This document shows, in pieces, positions 6,331 to 14,517 of a stretch of DNA of 16,481 bases; within the stretch, counting starts at the first letter, position 1, and each line of letters opens with the position of its first letter. Origin of the DNA: Planctomycetaceae bacterium (lineage in GTDB: Bacteria; Planctomycetota; Planctomycetia; Pirellulales; Thermoguttaceae); assembly GCA_031261125.1 (NCBI GenBank), contig JAISJZ010000163.1, positions 1 to 16,481 on the forward strand, read 5' to 3'. The notes below the pieces were generated by a model. It saw nothing but the letters and a program-made list of their open reading frames with translations, did no database searches and was not told the origin of the DNA. A program made the translations under genes and the position numbers.

Positions 6331-9330
6331 ATGCGAAATACGATTACCATATTAACCGTAAGTATTGCTGTTGCAATAAATTGCGTTCTTTCTGCGGTTT
6401 GCGCCGCCGAAGAAAAACACGCCGGTTTCGCCAGCACTACGAAAACGCAATTCATCGACAAATCAACCGGTTATGCCGTAGATGCACCGCAGAATTCCAC
6501 CGCCGACCCGAATGCGGTTCTTGATGTCCGCATTACCGGAAACGTTCAAGTCGGCGCAAAAGATATTATCAAAATCATTAAAACCCGGCAAGGGCGACCG
6601 TTCAGCGAAGCGGCACTCGAAGAAGACAAACGGGCTTTAATGCAGAAGGGCTGGTTCATTGACGTTAAACCGAAAGTGGAAAAAACGCCGACCGGCTACA
6701 TTGTTACGTTTCAGTTCATCGAACGTCCGCTGCTGCACTACATTAAAGTCGTCGGTAATCACGCTCACACCAAAAAAGTTATCCTCGAAGAAGCGAACCT
6801 GAAACCGGGCGATGCCCTCGACCCGATTGCCATTCAACAAGCAAAAGAACGTATCGAGGCGTTTTATAAAGAAAGCGGTTATTACCGTGTTTATGTAGAA
6901 GTTAAGATTGGCGACCAAATCGGCGACCGCGGTGCCGTGTTTGAAATCAGCGAGGGTCCGAAACAGCGGATTCTCGATGTCGAGTTTGAGGGCAATCAAA
7001 TCGCCAGTTCTGCCCGGCTGAAAACGCTCATCAAATCGAAGCCCGGCTGGTTTTTTTGGATAAACAGCGAATTCACCCGTCCACTGCTTGACGATGATGT
7101 CGAAACGCTCACAACGTATTACCGCAAACTCGGTTTTTTCTACGCCAAAATTGACAGAGAATTCGTGGAATGCGAAGGATACACCAACTTGGGACAGAAC
7201 CGCTGCTGGGTCAAAGTCAAGTTTGTCATTGACGAAGGACCCCGGTGCCGGGTGCGCAATATCCGATTCGACGGCAATCATCTTTTCGATGAAAAAAAAC
7301 TTCTCGAAACGATGAAACTGCCGAAGGAAAAATACTTCAATCAAGATATGCTTGAAGCCGATATGAACCGGATTAAAGACAAATACGGCGACGACGGTTA
7401 TGTTTTTACGGTAACAGAACCCGACCCGCGGATTGACGAGGATTACGTTGACCTTGTGATAAACGTCAAAGAAGGACCCCGGTGTTATCTTCGGACAATG
7501 CACATTGAAATTGTCGGTAACGAAGGCGGCGACCCTTATACGAAGTGGCATCCGATTTTGAACCGCAGTTCATTGAAGCCGGGCGACATTTTGCGGACGA
7601 GTGAAATCAACGCCAGCCGCCGCCGGCTGATGGCATCGCAGTTGTTCAATGCCAATCCGACGCAGGGGTCAATTCCCGAATTCATTTTCGAGTATCCCGA
7701 AGAGGCAGTGAAAGATGAAGAAGAGCAGTCCATTAACAGCGTCAGCGGCAGGGACTCGTCTTCGCCGCCCAAAAACAGCGAACCGCAAATCCGCGGACAA
7801 GCGAGAACGGTACGCAAGCCCGTTTCATTCGGTACAACGCCGAAAGAAGAGGAAAAACTCGGCAAGTTCTCCGAATTTTTCCGTATTAAAACCCCGCCGC
7901 AAGCGGCTGGGGCTAACGGTACCCCGGCTAATGCCGCTGTTATCCGCGGACAGGTATTTACGCCGCCGAGGACGGAGCAGCCGGTTGAAACGAATCTGTT
8001 GTTAGCGCAAGTTCCGCCCGGCAGCACAAGTGCCGCCGGCAGTATGTCTTACGGTTCGCTTGCCGCACTGCCGCCGCAAGTTAGTTCCACCGGTCCCTAC
8101 GGAACAACATATTATCAAACACAGTTAAAAGAGCCGCCGGCTACTTCGGCGGTTTATCCCGAACCAATTTTTCGGGCAAATCCTTACGCTTCGCTTGCAG
8201 AAAACAGCACCGTGCGGATTGACCCGAATGCCAAACCCGGTGTATCAAACAAAATTTATCCCGCCGACGGAAAATGGGTCGTGCAGGAAACCCGTACCGG
8301 TCAACTGATGATGAGCGTTGCTGTTAGTTCGGACAGCGGTTTAATGGGACGGTTCATCATTCAGGAAGATAATTTCGACATTCTCAATTTTCCGAAGGGA
8401 TTCCGTTTTTCCGATTGGAAAAATGCCTTCCGCGGCAAAGGACAGCGGTTCCGCATTGAGGCAGTGCCGGGTACCGAAGTGCAGCGGTACAGTACGTCGT
8501 GGGAAACACCGTACCTGTTTGACTTGGATTATTCTTTCGGTGTGAGCGGCTTTTACTATGAGCGGTACTACGATGAATGGTATGAAAACCGCGCCGGCGG
8601 AAACATTTCATTCGGCAAACTTTGGACACCGGACTTTTCTACCCGGTTGATTCTCGGCGGACAAGAAGTGTATATGCACCGACCGATGCTGCCGGTTGCC
8701 GACTTGTACGAGGTGCTGGGACATCACCCGATGTACACCATCGGTTTAGAAGCATCGCACAACACGCGGGACAGTGAATATATGCCGACGGAAGGACATC
8801 TGTTAACGTTCAACATCGAACAGGTCCTCGGCGATTATCACTTTGTCCGCGGCGGTGTGGACTTCCGAAAATACTTTATGCTTCGGGAACGTCCTGACCG
8901 AAGCGGTCGGTGGGTGCTTGGATTGCGGACAGGACTGAATGTTTCGGAAAAGAATACGCCGATTTACGAACGGTACTTCGGCGGCGGATTCACAAGTTTA
9001 AGAGGATTTGAATTCCGCGGTGTTTCACCCCGCGATGCAAACGGTTCGATTCTCGGCGGCTGTATGGAGTTTTACAACTCGGCGGAGTTGGTGTTTCCTA
9101 TCACGGCGGACGATATGGTTCGCGGTTCGTTCTTTATCGACACTGGAACGGTCGAAAGAACGTTCACGAAGTGGGAGGATGATTACCGGGTGGCGTTGGG
9201 TTTCGGTTTGCGGCTGACGATTCCGATGATGGGTCCCGCCCCGATTGCGCTGGACTTTGCGTTTCCGGTTTGCCGCACACGCGGCGACGAAAAGCAGGTG
9301 TTCTCGTTTAACGTCGGCTTTATGCGGTAA
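6331..9330 (+). CDS. bamA: Outer-membrane protein assembly factor BamA, with an insert
   Basis: BamA folds and inserts beta-barrel proteins into the outer membrane. The 999 residues start with a signal peptide (about 1-25, ending AVCAA). Repeated POTRA domains follow at roughly 64-133, 134-209, 212-303, 305-383 and 385-456, each with the typical GN...F pattern (for example VRITGNVQVG, IRFDGNHLFD). Residues about 457-635 form a low-complexity insert rich in Pro, Ser, Thr and Gln, absent from proteobacterial BamA. The barrel resumes at about 658 with GRFIIQEDNFDILNFP and includes GGGFTSLRGFEFRG (884-897), the conserved (V/L)RGF loop-6 motif. The chain ends FSFNVGFMR, without the usual terminal aromatic residue. 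At 999 residues it is longer than the usual roughly 800. The ATG at 6331 has no Shine-Dalgarno site, but the signal peptide directly follows. A divergent TamA/Omp85 relative is possible, but five POTRA domains favour BamA. Confidence 0.9.
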   Translation: MRNTITILTVSIAVAINCVLSAVCAAEEKHAGFASTTKTQFIDKSTGYAVDAPQNSTADPNAVLDVRITGNVQVGAKDIIKIIKTRQGRPFSEAALEEDKRALMQKGWFIDVKPKVEKTPTGYIVTFQFIERPLLHYIKVVGNHAHTKKVILEEANLKPGDALDPIAIQQAKERIEAFYKESGYYRVYVEVKIGDQIGDRGAVFEISEGPKQRILDVEFEGNQIASSARLKTLIKSKPGWFFWINSEFTRPLLDDDVETLTTYYRKLGFFYAKIDREFVECEGYTNLGQNRCWVKVKFVIDEGPRCRVRNIRFDGNHLFDEKKLLETMKLPKEKYFNQDMLEADMNRIKDKYGDDGYVFTVTEPDPRIDEDYVDLVINVKEGPRCYLRTMHIEIVGNEGGDPYTKWHPILNRSSLKPGDILRTSEINASRRRLMASQLFNANPTQGSIPEFIFEYPEEAVKDEEEQSINSVSGRDSSSPPKNSEPQIRGQARTVRKPVSFGTTPKEEEKLGKFSEFFRIKTPPQAAGANGTPANAAVIRGQVFTPPRTEQPVETNLLLAQVPPGSTSAAGSMSYGSLAALPPQVSSTGPYGTTYYQTQLKEPPATSAVYPEPIFRANPYASLAENSTVRIDPNAKPGVSNKIYPADGKWVVQETRTGQLMMSVAVSSDSGLMGRFIIQEDNFDILNFPKGFRFSDWKNAFRGKGQRFRIEAVPGTEVQRYSTSWETPYLFDLDYSFGVSGFYYERYYDEWYENRAGGNISFGKLWTPDFSTRLILGGQEVYMHRPMLPVADLYEVLGHHPMYTIGLEASHNTRDSEYMPTEGHLLTFNIEQVLGDYHFVRGGVDFRKYFMLRERPDRSGRWVLGLRTGLNVSEKNTPIYERYFGGGFTSLRGFEFRGVSPRDANGSILGGCMEFYNSAELVFPITADDMVRGSFFIDTGTVERTFTKWEDDYRVALGFGLRLTIPMMGPAPIALDFAFPVCRTRGDEKQVFSFNVGFMR

Positions 9331-9523
9331 ATATCAGCGAACGGTCGCGGTCGAAAATTTTGCCGAGCATACCGTAAGACGCTTTGGCAAGGGAATAAAG
9401 GACAACACACAGGGCTTTGGTGCCGATAATTTTGTCGTTAGTGCGGTCATCCGACGACAAAGTACCGTCCGTAGTCCTTACGCGCCGGAGTGTCGGCTCC
9501 GTTCCCGGCTGCAATGAGTCGTT
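9320..9523 (-). pseudogene. Probable transposase fragment (helix-turn-helix region)
   Basis: An open stretch of about 67 codons, bounded by stops at 9524-9526 and 9320-9322, reads RTTDGTLSSDDRTNDKIIGT and then KALCVVLYSLAKASYGML, GKIFDRDRSLI. The second half resembles, from memory, the helix-turn-helix part of an IS transposase family in which one expects a continuation such as YRWI and then a catalytic domain. Here it stops: the similarity ends at about 9332, two bases after the bamA stop codon. No start codon other than a TTG, no zinc ribbon and no catalytic residues are present, so this is a remnant. I cannot name the IS family with confidence, and no terminal inverted repeats are visible. 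Confidence 0.45.
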
Positions 9524-9535
9524 TCAAGACACCGG

Positions 9536-12500
9536 TTATTCGTGTTTATTGAAAAGACGCAGTGATTCCAAGTCCCGGCGCGGGAACTTCCAAGCCCTGC
9601 TTACCGCATTTTCAATGACTTTTCGCAAAGTTTCGTAATCGGGATCGTTTTGATCGGCATAGATCACTTTACCGCAGCGTTCCGTGCCGCCTTCCTTCTT
9701 TGAAAGCGGAGCCATAAGAAAACGGCTTTTCCCGGCAGCATTGATGTCAATCCAATCCATACGTGAAATTTCATCGACATTATGACATTCCGCACAACGC
9801 TTTTGATGAATTTTCACTACCTCCTTATGGACTTCCTTATCGGCAGGCAAGTCGTAAGCAAGTTGAGCCGGTCTCGAATTAACAAACCGGTCATGATACG
9901 GAACATTGGCATCAATCCATGTAACCAGCCGATACCAATCGTCGCTGCCCGGTTTGAGATCAATATGAGATGCACACGGACCGCTCAAAACGGCTTCAAT
10001 CAAACGGCTCCGCGCGGAACCAAATTGACGGGTTTGCGTCAACTCCGAGGCAGGAGCGTGTTTATAGGAATAGGTTACGAGATTATTCTCGATCATCGTT
10101 CGATAAGAACGGTTCAGTCCGTCAAAGTTAAAAGTACGATAAGGAGTTTTCATAGGGGCTGGTGCCGTCAGTCCGCCGGAAAAATCGAGTTTTGCCGCCG
10201 GTTTCAAACCGGAATGGCAGGAAACGCAATGTTTGTCCAGAAGCGGCTGAATATCGACAAGATAATTGATACAACGTTCCGCTCCCCACGGCGGCGGTTC
10301 GGGAATGGACGGTTCCCGTTCCATTGCCCTCATTACCGAAACCGGTGGAGACGGGGCAACCTCGCGGGTTTCATGGCAGCCGACACAACTCCTCGATTCA
10401 CCGGGCTGGAAACTGATAAAAGAACGCATCCGTTTAATTTCACGTTTTTGGGCATCGAGAAGTTGAAAATAGACAGAAACGTTTGAAGGAACCCAAAACG
10501 AAGCACTTCCGTCAGATTCGACCGGGACTTCGCCAAAAATCAAGGCGGGTGCCCAACTGATGCCCCAACCGCTGCCATCGACTTCGTAACGTTGTCCCCC
10601 GGATTCCTTGGTGTAGGGCCAACCGACCCGGCGTGCAATCCTAACGTATTTGACTTCTTCACGTTTGACATCTTCAACGCCGAACGTTACATCACTAATA
10701 AAGCAATGCGCTCGTTCGCCGAATTCGGGACGGCAATTATCCGCAAGAATCGGAGGTTTCGGTCGGGAACGCAACGGAATGGGAAATGAAGACGAAATTT
10801 CAGGATCGGCATAGATCAACTCTTTGTTTCCAAAAACATCAAGCAAGTACAAACCGTAACCTTTTTCATCGGAAGCGCGAAATGATTTGGGAGAACCGGG
10901 ACGATGCTCGTTACTGTATGAATAAGATGCGAGGAAAAACTTTTCGGAAAGAGCCCAAGGATACATATAATACCCGCCGTTTTCAACACAACCTCCTTCT
11001 GAAACGGGCTTCCCGGACATTCCTCCTTCCGGCGGAAAAACGCCCGGTGTGAGAATTTCAATCGCCGATTCGGTGTTTATTCCCTTTTCAGGAGAAAGGA
11101 TACAAATGGGACCGGCAGCGAGAGTGTGGTGTCCGGCAGCAATGGAAACGAAACGCCGGTTTCCCGATGCCGTACCGGGAATTTCCCGTGTATTTTCAAA
11201 AGCCCACGGATTATCCAGATGCTGTTTGAAAAGGGCATCCGCTCCGGTTCCGTTGGGATGGATAAACCAAACAGATTGTATGTTCGCCCAACCACGTTCC
11301 TGATACTCCCAGCGACAATATCCAATCGTACCGTCATTCAAGACGTGGGGCTGGTAATCGCCGTCTTTGTTGTAACTGAGCCAACGCAGACCGGTTCCGT
11401 CCGGCTTGACCGAAAAAAGATTACAAGATGTTTCGTCGTGATGCGGACCATTGTTACACTGAAGCGAAAATCCGCAACGCTCGGAAACGAAAACAATATC
11501 TCCATTGGGAAGATAAGCGGGGTCTAAATCGCTCCACATTTCGTGATTCGTGATTTGCCGCAACCCGGTGCCGTCAGTGTTGATTTCAAAAAGATGAATC
11601 GGCTCTTGGGAAAGACGGAGTTTATGCCCGATCAAACGTTCCTGCTGAATCGGCGGCGGCCAAGAATTGAATGGAAAATTTTCCTGCTGGGCATAACCGA
11701 AAACGATCCGGTCTCCGTCCCACCAAAGATCAATTCCGCGAATATGCCCCGTCCCCAAACGTCCGTTGAGGAGCGGTACAACCTTTGCCTCGGAATCATC
11801 AGCCGAAAAAGGATTTTCCAAAATACAAATATCTCCGCCCGGTCGTGAAACCCACGGCATATGATTGAGGCAAATATCAGGATACGTCTGTTGTGTATAA
11901 CGTTTGACGAACAAAAGGCGGTTGAAATCAAGCAGCGGATTCATAAAACCGGCACGCCGTCCCAATCGGCGCAGACGCAAATACTCCGCTTGAGCATCCG
12001 AAAGGGCGGGCTGATCCAATTCCTGTTTGAGTTCGGAGACATCAATTCGTTGAGTTGCTAAATAATCTAACAACCGAGCAATCCGTGTTCGGGTTTCGGT
12101 AATCGGAAAACGGTTTTTCCATTTTTCGGATTCCTCCAAATTCACGTTGTTCCGAACCGTTGACCAATGACTTAAACTAATTTGGTCGGCGGGTTTTTTG
12201 AAAGCGATATTTTTTGAAGGATCGTCAAACGAATAAATTTCCACCTCGTCGAGATGAAAAAATATCGGTGCCGTACTTGGGATGGTCAGACGAACATATC
12301 GGGCGGCGGCTTTTCCCGGTTCAAGGGTAAGTTCGAGCGGCTTTTCATCTCCGACACCGCCGAAATGCTTTCCGGCGCAATCATACAGTAATGTCCAATG
12401 AACAGCATCGTTTGAAATCAGAATTTGCATAGAGTCGGCAAGATGTACACCGGGTGCATAATCCAAGCGGTTATAAACGACAATTCGGGCTATCGGGACC

Positions 12501-12784
12501 ACCGATTCGAGATCAACCTGCCACCACGGATTGGCACTGCTTCCCGTATGGAAACCAAATTTGCCGTTTTTGAGACCATCGACTGCTCCGGCGGCATCCT
12601 TTTTTGTCGTCAGTTCAGAAGAATTTCCCTGGGAAACTGCTCTCCAAGATTCGGCTTGTTTTAGCCAATCCGTTTCGACCAAAGTCAAGTCCTTTCCGAA
12701 TACTTCCAGAGAAGGAAATGAAACGAGCAGGTAAAACGAGATTGCACAACAAATAACTCTTCTAAACGGCTTGTTCGTCATCAT
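9536..12784 (-). CDS. Secreted three-haem protein: discoidin, beta-propeller, HZSA-like domain
   Basis: The 1082 residues begin with a signal peptide (to about VFG, residue 30), so the protein acts outside the cytoplasm. Residues about 41-186 resemble an F5/8 type C (discoidin) domain, with NPWWQVDLESVVPIARIVVY and ARYVRLTIP. Residues about 310-670 contain TolB-like propeller strands (DGTGLRQITNHEMWSDLDPA, PDGTGLRWLSYNKDGDYQPH). Residues about 690-800 match the middle domain of hydrazine synthase alpha-like proteins (FGEVPVESDGSASFWVPSNV, then PGESRSCVGCHE). There are three CXXCH haem sites: C800-H804, C853-H857 and C997-H1001. The tail (FLMAPLSKKEGG, CGKVIYADQNDPDY) is typical of PVC-group relatives. 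Substrate is unknown; without other hydrazine-synthase genes I do not infer anammox. The ATG at 12784 (or the next codon, 12781) is chosen over the upstream TTG because GAGGA lies 5-8 bases before it. It converges on bamA. Confidence 0.85.
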   Translation of the reverse strand: MMTNKPFRRVICCAISFYLLVSFPSLEVFGKDLTLVETDWLKQAESWRAVSQGNSSELTTKKDAAGAVDGLKNGKFGFHTGSSANPWWQVDLESVVPIARIVVYNRLDYAPGVHLADSMQILISNDAVHWTLLYDCAGKHFGGVGDEKPLELTLEPGKAAARYVRLTIPSTAPIFFHLDEVEIYSFDDPSKNIAFKKPADQISLSHWSTVRNNVNLEESEKWKNRFPITETRTRIARLLDYLATQRIDVSELKQELDQPALSDAQAEYLRLRRLGRRAGFMNPLLDFNRLLFVKRYTQQTYPDICLNHMPWVSRPGGDICILENPFSADDSEAKVVPLLNGRLGTGHIRGIDLWWDGDRIVFGYAQQENFPFNSWPPPIQQERLIGHKLRLSQEPIHLFEINTDGTGLRQITNHEMWSDLDPAYLPNGDIVFVSERCGFSLQCNNGPHHDETSCNLFSVKPDGTGLRWLSYNKDGDYQPHVLNDGTIGYCRWEYQERGWANIQSVWFIHPNGTGADALFKQHLDNPWAFENTREIPGTASGNRRFVSIAAGHHTLAAGPICILSPEKGINTESAIEILTPGVFPPEGGMSGKPVSEGGCVENGGYYMYPWALSEKFFLASYSYSNEHRPGSPKSFRASDEKGYGLYLLDVFGNKELIYADPEISSSFPIPLRSRPKPPILADNCRPEFGERAHCFISDVTFGVEDVKREEVKYVRIARRVGWPYTKESGGQRYEVDGSGWGISWAPALIFGEVPVESDGSASFWVPSNVSVYFQLLDAQKREIKRMRSFISFQPGESRSCVGCHETREVAPSPPVSVMRAMEREPSIPEPPPWGAERCINYLVDIQPLLDKHCVSCHSGLKPAAKLDFSGGLTAPAPMKTPYRTFNFDGLNRSYRTMIENNLVTYSYKHAPASELTQTRQFGSARSRLIEAVLSGPCASHIDLKPGSDDWYRLVTWIDANVPYHDRFVNSRPAQLAYDLPADKEVHKEVVKIHQKRCAECHNVDEISRMDWIDINAAGKSRFLMAPLSKKEGGTERCGKVIYADQNDPDYETLRKVIENAVSRAWKFPRRDLESLRLFNKHE

Positions 12785-13084
12785 TATTTTCCTCAATGAT
12801 ACGTTGATATACGCCAGTACACTGAACTGCCGTAATTTTACAATGTCTTTTCAAACGACGCAAGGTGTTTTTGTTCAAATAAGATGTCTTTTCAAAGCAT
12901 TAGAAATTGTATTTCGGTCGGACTGCCGACGGACAGAAATTACTGCAACAAATTAACCTCAAACGAATCAATGTCCGTAGTTTGTAATTTTCGTTCAAAT
13001 GCTTTAATTTATAGTATTCGCTGTCCGTTTAAGTTCTTGCAATACACGCAAACGTTGAACCAAGTGCGTTTCTCAATCCATTCT
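12785..13084. other. Non-coding AT-rich gap upstream of the haem-protein gene
   Basis: About 300 bp with no supportable gene. It must contain the promoter of the minus-strand haem-protein gene. Visible elements are a 13-base direct repeat (ATGTCTTTTCAAA at 12843-12855 and 12884-12896) and a short hairpin (GTCGG at 12917-12921, CCGAC at 12926-12930). Open frames here are short and unlike known proteins. Confidence 0.5.
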
Positions 13085-13219
13085 TCACCGACCTTTTGAC
13101 GCATCGCCAAACGATACTAATCCCAAAACGGTTTCTTTCTCTCTGCATACTTTCGCGTTCCCGTTGCCGCTCTTGACTTTCTGTGTCGATTGCCGATAAT
13201 CCTTCCGTGCCGGACGCAT
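13085..13219 (-). CDS. Short basic ORF with a strong ribosome binding site
   Basis: This ORF of 44 residues begins at an ATG (13219) preceded by AGGAGG at 13227-13232 with an ideal 7-base spacing, the strongest Shine-Dalgarno match in the window. The product starts MRPARKDYRQ, is very basic in its first half (about ten Lys/Arg in 26 residues) and ends FGDASKGR. It has no signal peptide or membrane segment, and I do not recognise the family. A TATAAA hexamer on the minus strand (about 13264-13269) could serve as a -10 box for it. The two other minus-strand frames across the same bases are also partly open, so a frameshifted remnant of a longer gene is possible. It lies between the divergent starts of the haem-protein gene and thiL. 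Evidence for a real gene is the ribosome site alone. Confidence 0.4.
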   Translation of the reverse strand: MRPARKDYRQSTQKVKSGNGNAKVCREKETVLGLVSFGDASKGR

Positions 13220-13226
13220 AGTTCTT

Positions 13227-13232
13227 CCTCCT
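13227..13232 (-). promoter_or_regulatory. Consensus Shine-Dalgarno site AGGAGG
   Basis: A perfect AGGAGG on the minus strand, 7 bases before the ATG at 13219. Most other genes here lack such a site, which makes this one conspicuous and argues that the short ORF downstream is translated. Confidence 0.6.
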
Positions 13233-13241
13233 AAAAAATGG

Positions 13242-13271
13242 TTGACTTTTGTAATACAACTATTTTATAGA
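13242..13271 (+). promoter_or_regulatory. Possible promoter for thiL
   Basis: TTGACT (13242-13247) and TATAGA (13266-13271) are separated by 18 bases, about 70 bp before the thiL start. The -35 box matches 5 of 6 consensus bases and the -10 box 4 of 6. The candidate overlaps the leader of the short minus-strand ORF. Confidence 0.35.
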
Positions 13272-13342
13272 AAAGAACTTGCGACCGTAGGCTATGTGCC
13301 ACAATTACAAACCACTGAAAATCCTTAACTGTCTATAAAAAA

Positions 13343-14266
13343 ATGGAACTCGAATGGGTACAGAAATTACGGTCGCTGCCGAACGCTTCTTATCTCGGCG
13401 ATGATGCCGCCGTTGTCGGTAGTGCGCTGCTGACAACGGATATGCTTACCGAAGGTGTTGACTTTCTGCTTAATGAAGTCCCGCCGGAATGGATTGGGCG
13501 CAAAGCACTCGCCGTCAATTTGAGCGACATCGCCGCGATGGGCGGCGTACCGACCGGCTTTCTCGTTGCCGCGGCATTGCCCCATAAAATCGGCAACACC
13601 GTTAGCGGCGGGAACTTGCCTCTGCTCCAATTTGCCGAAAGAATTTACGCCGGAATGACACCGCTTATAGAAAAGTACAACTTGACACTTTTCGGCGGTG
13701 ATACGAACACTTGGGACGGCGGTTTAGTGATTTCGATAACAATGCTGGGAAAGGTTTTGCCGTTCGGTGTCTTCCGGCGTTCCGGCGGACAAGCAGACGA
13801 TGCAATTCTTACAACTGGTCAACTCGGCGGCAGTATTTTGCACAAACAGTTTTGCTTTGAACCGCGGATTAACGAAGCGTTGTACCTGAACGAACATTGT
13901 ACCGTTCATTCGGCAATGGACATCAGTGATGGTTTGGCGTTGGACTTGCACCGGTTAGCAGCGGAAAGCGGTTTGGGGGCGGTACTTGATGAAGAGAAAA
14001 TTCCGATTACTGATGACGCGTTCACCTTGTCAAAACGAACCGGCAAAACGGCACTGGAACACGCTTTATCGGATGGCGAAGATTTTGAACTGCTTTTAAC
14101 GGTGCCGCAAGTTGAGGCGGAGAAACTGCTTGCAAAACAGCCGTTGCGGGAACGGTTCGGAACAACGCTGTACGGTATCGGAACCTTGACGGCGGACAAA
14201 AAACTGCGGTTACGGAACGCCGCCGGTGTTGTGCGGGACTTGCCGCTGCGGGGATTTGAGCATTAA
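13343..14266 (+). CDS. thiL: Thiamine-monophosphate kinase
   Basis: ThiL phosphorylates thiamine monophosphate with ATP to give thiamine diphosphate, the active cofactor, in the cytoplasm. The 307 residues are slightly shorter than the roughly 325 of E. coli but show the family's signatures in order: GDDAAVV at 19-25 and TTDMLTEGVDF at 31-41 (Mg-ATP binding aspartates), the segment NLSDIAAMGGVPTGFLVAAALP at 59-80, LFGGDTN at 116-122, MDISDGLALDL at 192-202 and SDGEDFELL at 243-251. It is an AIR-synthase-fold protein and all expected acidic metal ligands are present. An in-frame stop at 13316-13318 and the position of GDDAAV fix the ATG at 13343 as the start; there is no Shine-Dalgarno site. 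It appears to be transcribed alone, and no other thiamine genes are in the window. A CAATC/GATTG pair just after the stop lacks a T-run and is not called a terminator. Confidence 0.95.
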   Translation: MELEWVQKLRSLPNASYLGDDAAVVGSALLTTDMLTEGVDFLLNEVPPEWIGRKALAVNLSDIAAMGGVPTGFLVAAALPHKIGNTVSGGNLPLLQFAERIYAGMTPLIEKYNLTLFGGDTNTWDGGLVISITMLGKVLPFGVFRRSGGQADDAILTTGQLGGSILHKQFCFEPRINEALYLNEHCTVHSAMDISDGLALDLHRLAAESGLGAVLDEEKIPITDDAFTLSKRTGKTALEHALSDGEDFELLLTVPQVEAEKLLAKQPLRERFGTTLYGIGTLTADKKLRLRNAAGVVRDLPLRGFEH

Positions 14267-14376
14267 CAATCGCTGGTTTGTGATTGACGGTCTTTGTTCA
14301 CAGCCCCCCTTCTAAATGATGTTTTTCTTGTTAGAATGGAGCGGTCTTTATTGCGGTGTTCTTATATTGATATTTT

Positions 14377-14449
14377 GCTCCTGTAGCTCAATTGGCAGAG
14401 CAACGGACTCTTAATCCGTAGGTTCTCGGTTCGATTCCGAGCGGGAGCA
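14377..14449 (+). tRNA. tRNA-Lys (anticodon CTT)
   Basis: The 73-nt cloverleaf is complete. The acceptor stem GCTCCTG/CGGGAGC has one G-U pair, and the discriminator base is A (14449). The D-arm contains AGCTCAATTGGCAGAGC. The anticodon stem ACGGA/TCCGT (14403-14407 and 14415-14419) closes the loop CTCTTAA, placing CTT at 14410-14412. The T-arm is CTCGG, TTCGATT, CCGAG (14425-14441). The 3' CCA is not encoded, so it must be added after transcription. It lies 110 bp after thiL. Upstream TATATT at 14363-14368 could be a -10 box, but no good -35 box was found. Confidence 0.97.
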
Positions 14450-14495
14450 TTTAAGTCCTTGACGTGTCGGGACTTACATCAACTCAAAAACAGCG

Positions 14496-14517
14496 AAAGA
14501 TGCAAAACATCTTTTTT
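14496..14517 (+). terminator. Intrinsic terminator downstream of tRNA-Lys
   Basis: AAAGATG (14496-14502) pairs perfectly with CATCTTT (14508-14514) around a CAAAA loop and runs into six T (14512-14517). It lies about 47 bases after the tRNA. A second hairpin, TAAGTCC/GGACTTA (14452-14458 and 14470-14476), sits directly after the tRNA and may be a processing structure; it has no T-run. Confidence 0.7.

Noticed and set aside
6637..7551. Minus-strand ORF of 304 codons
   Set aside because: Antisense shadow of the POTRA region of bamA, with no recognisable motif.
9431..9461. 8-bp inverted repeat TTTGTCGT/ACGACAAA between convergent genes, possible bidirectional terminator
   Set aside because: The 15-base loop is long, there is no T-run on either strand, and it falls inside the probable transposase fragment.
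9536..12784. The haem protein as a true hydrazine synthase subunit
   Set aside because: It has three CXXCH sites and an added discoidin domain, and no other hydrazine synthase or anammox gene is nearby; the HZSA-like domain is shared by many non-anammox proteins.
12843..12896. 13-base direct repeat as a possible mobile-element footprint or regulator site
   Set aside because: There is no element between the copies (28 bp of AT-rich sequence) and no inverted repeats; chance is plausible in this composition.
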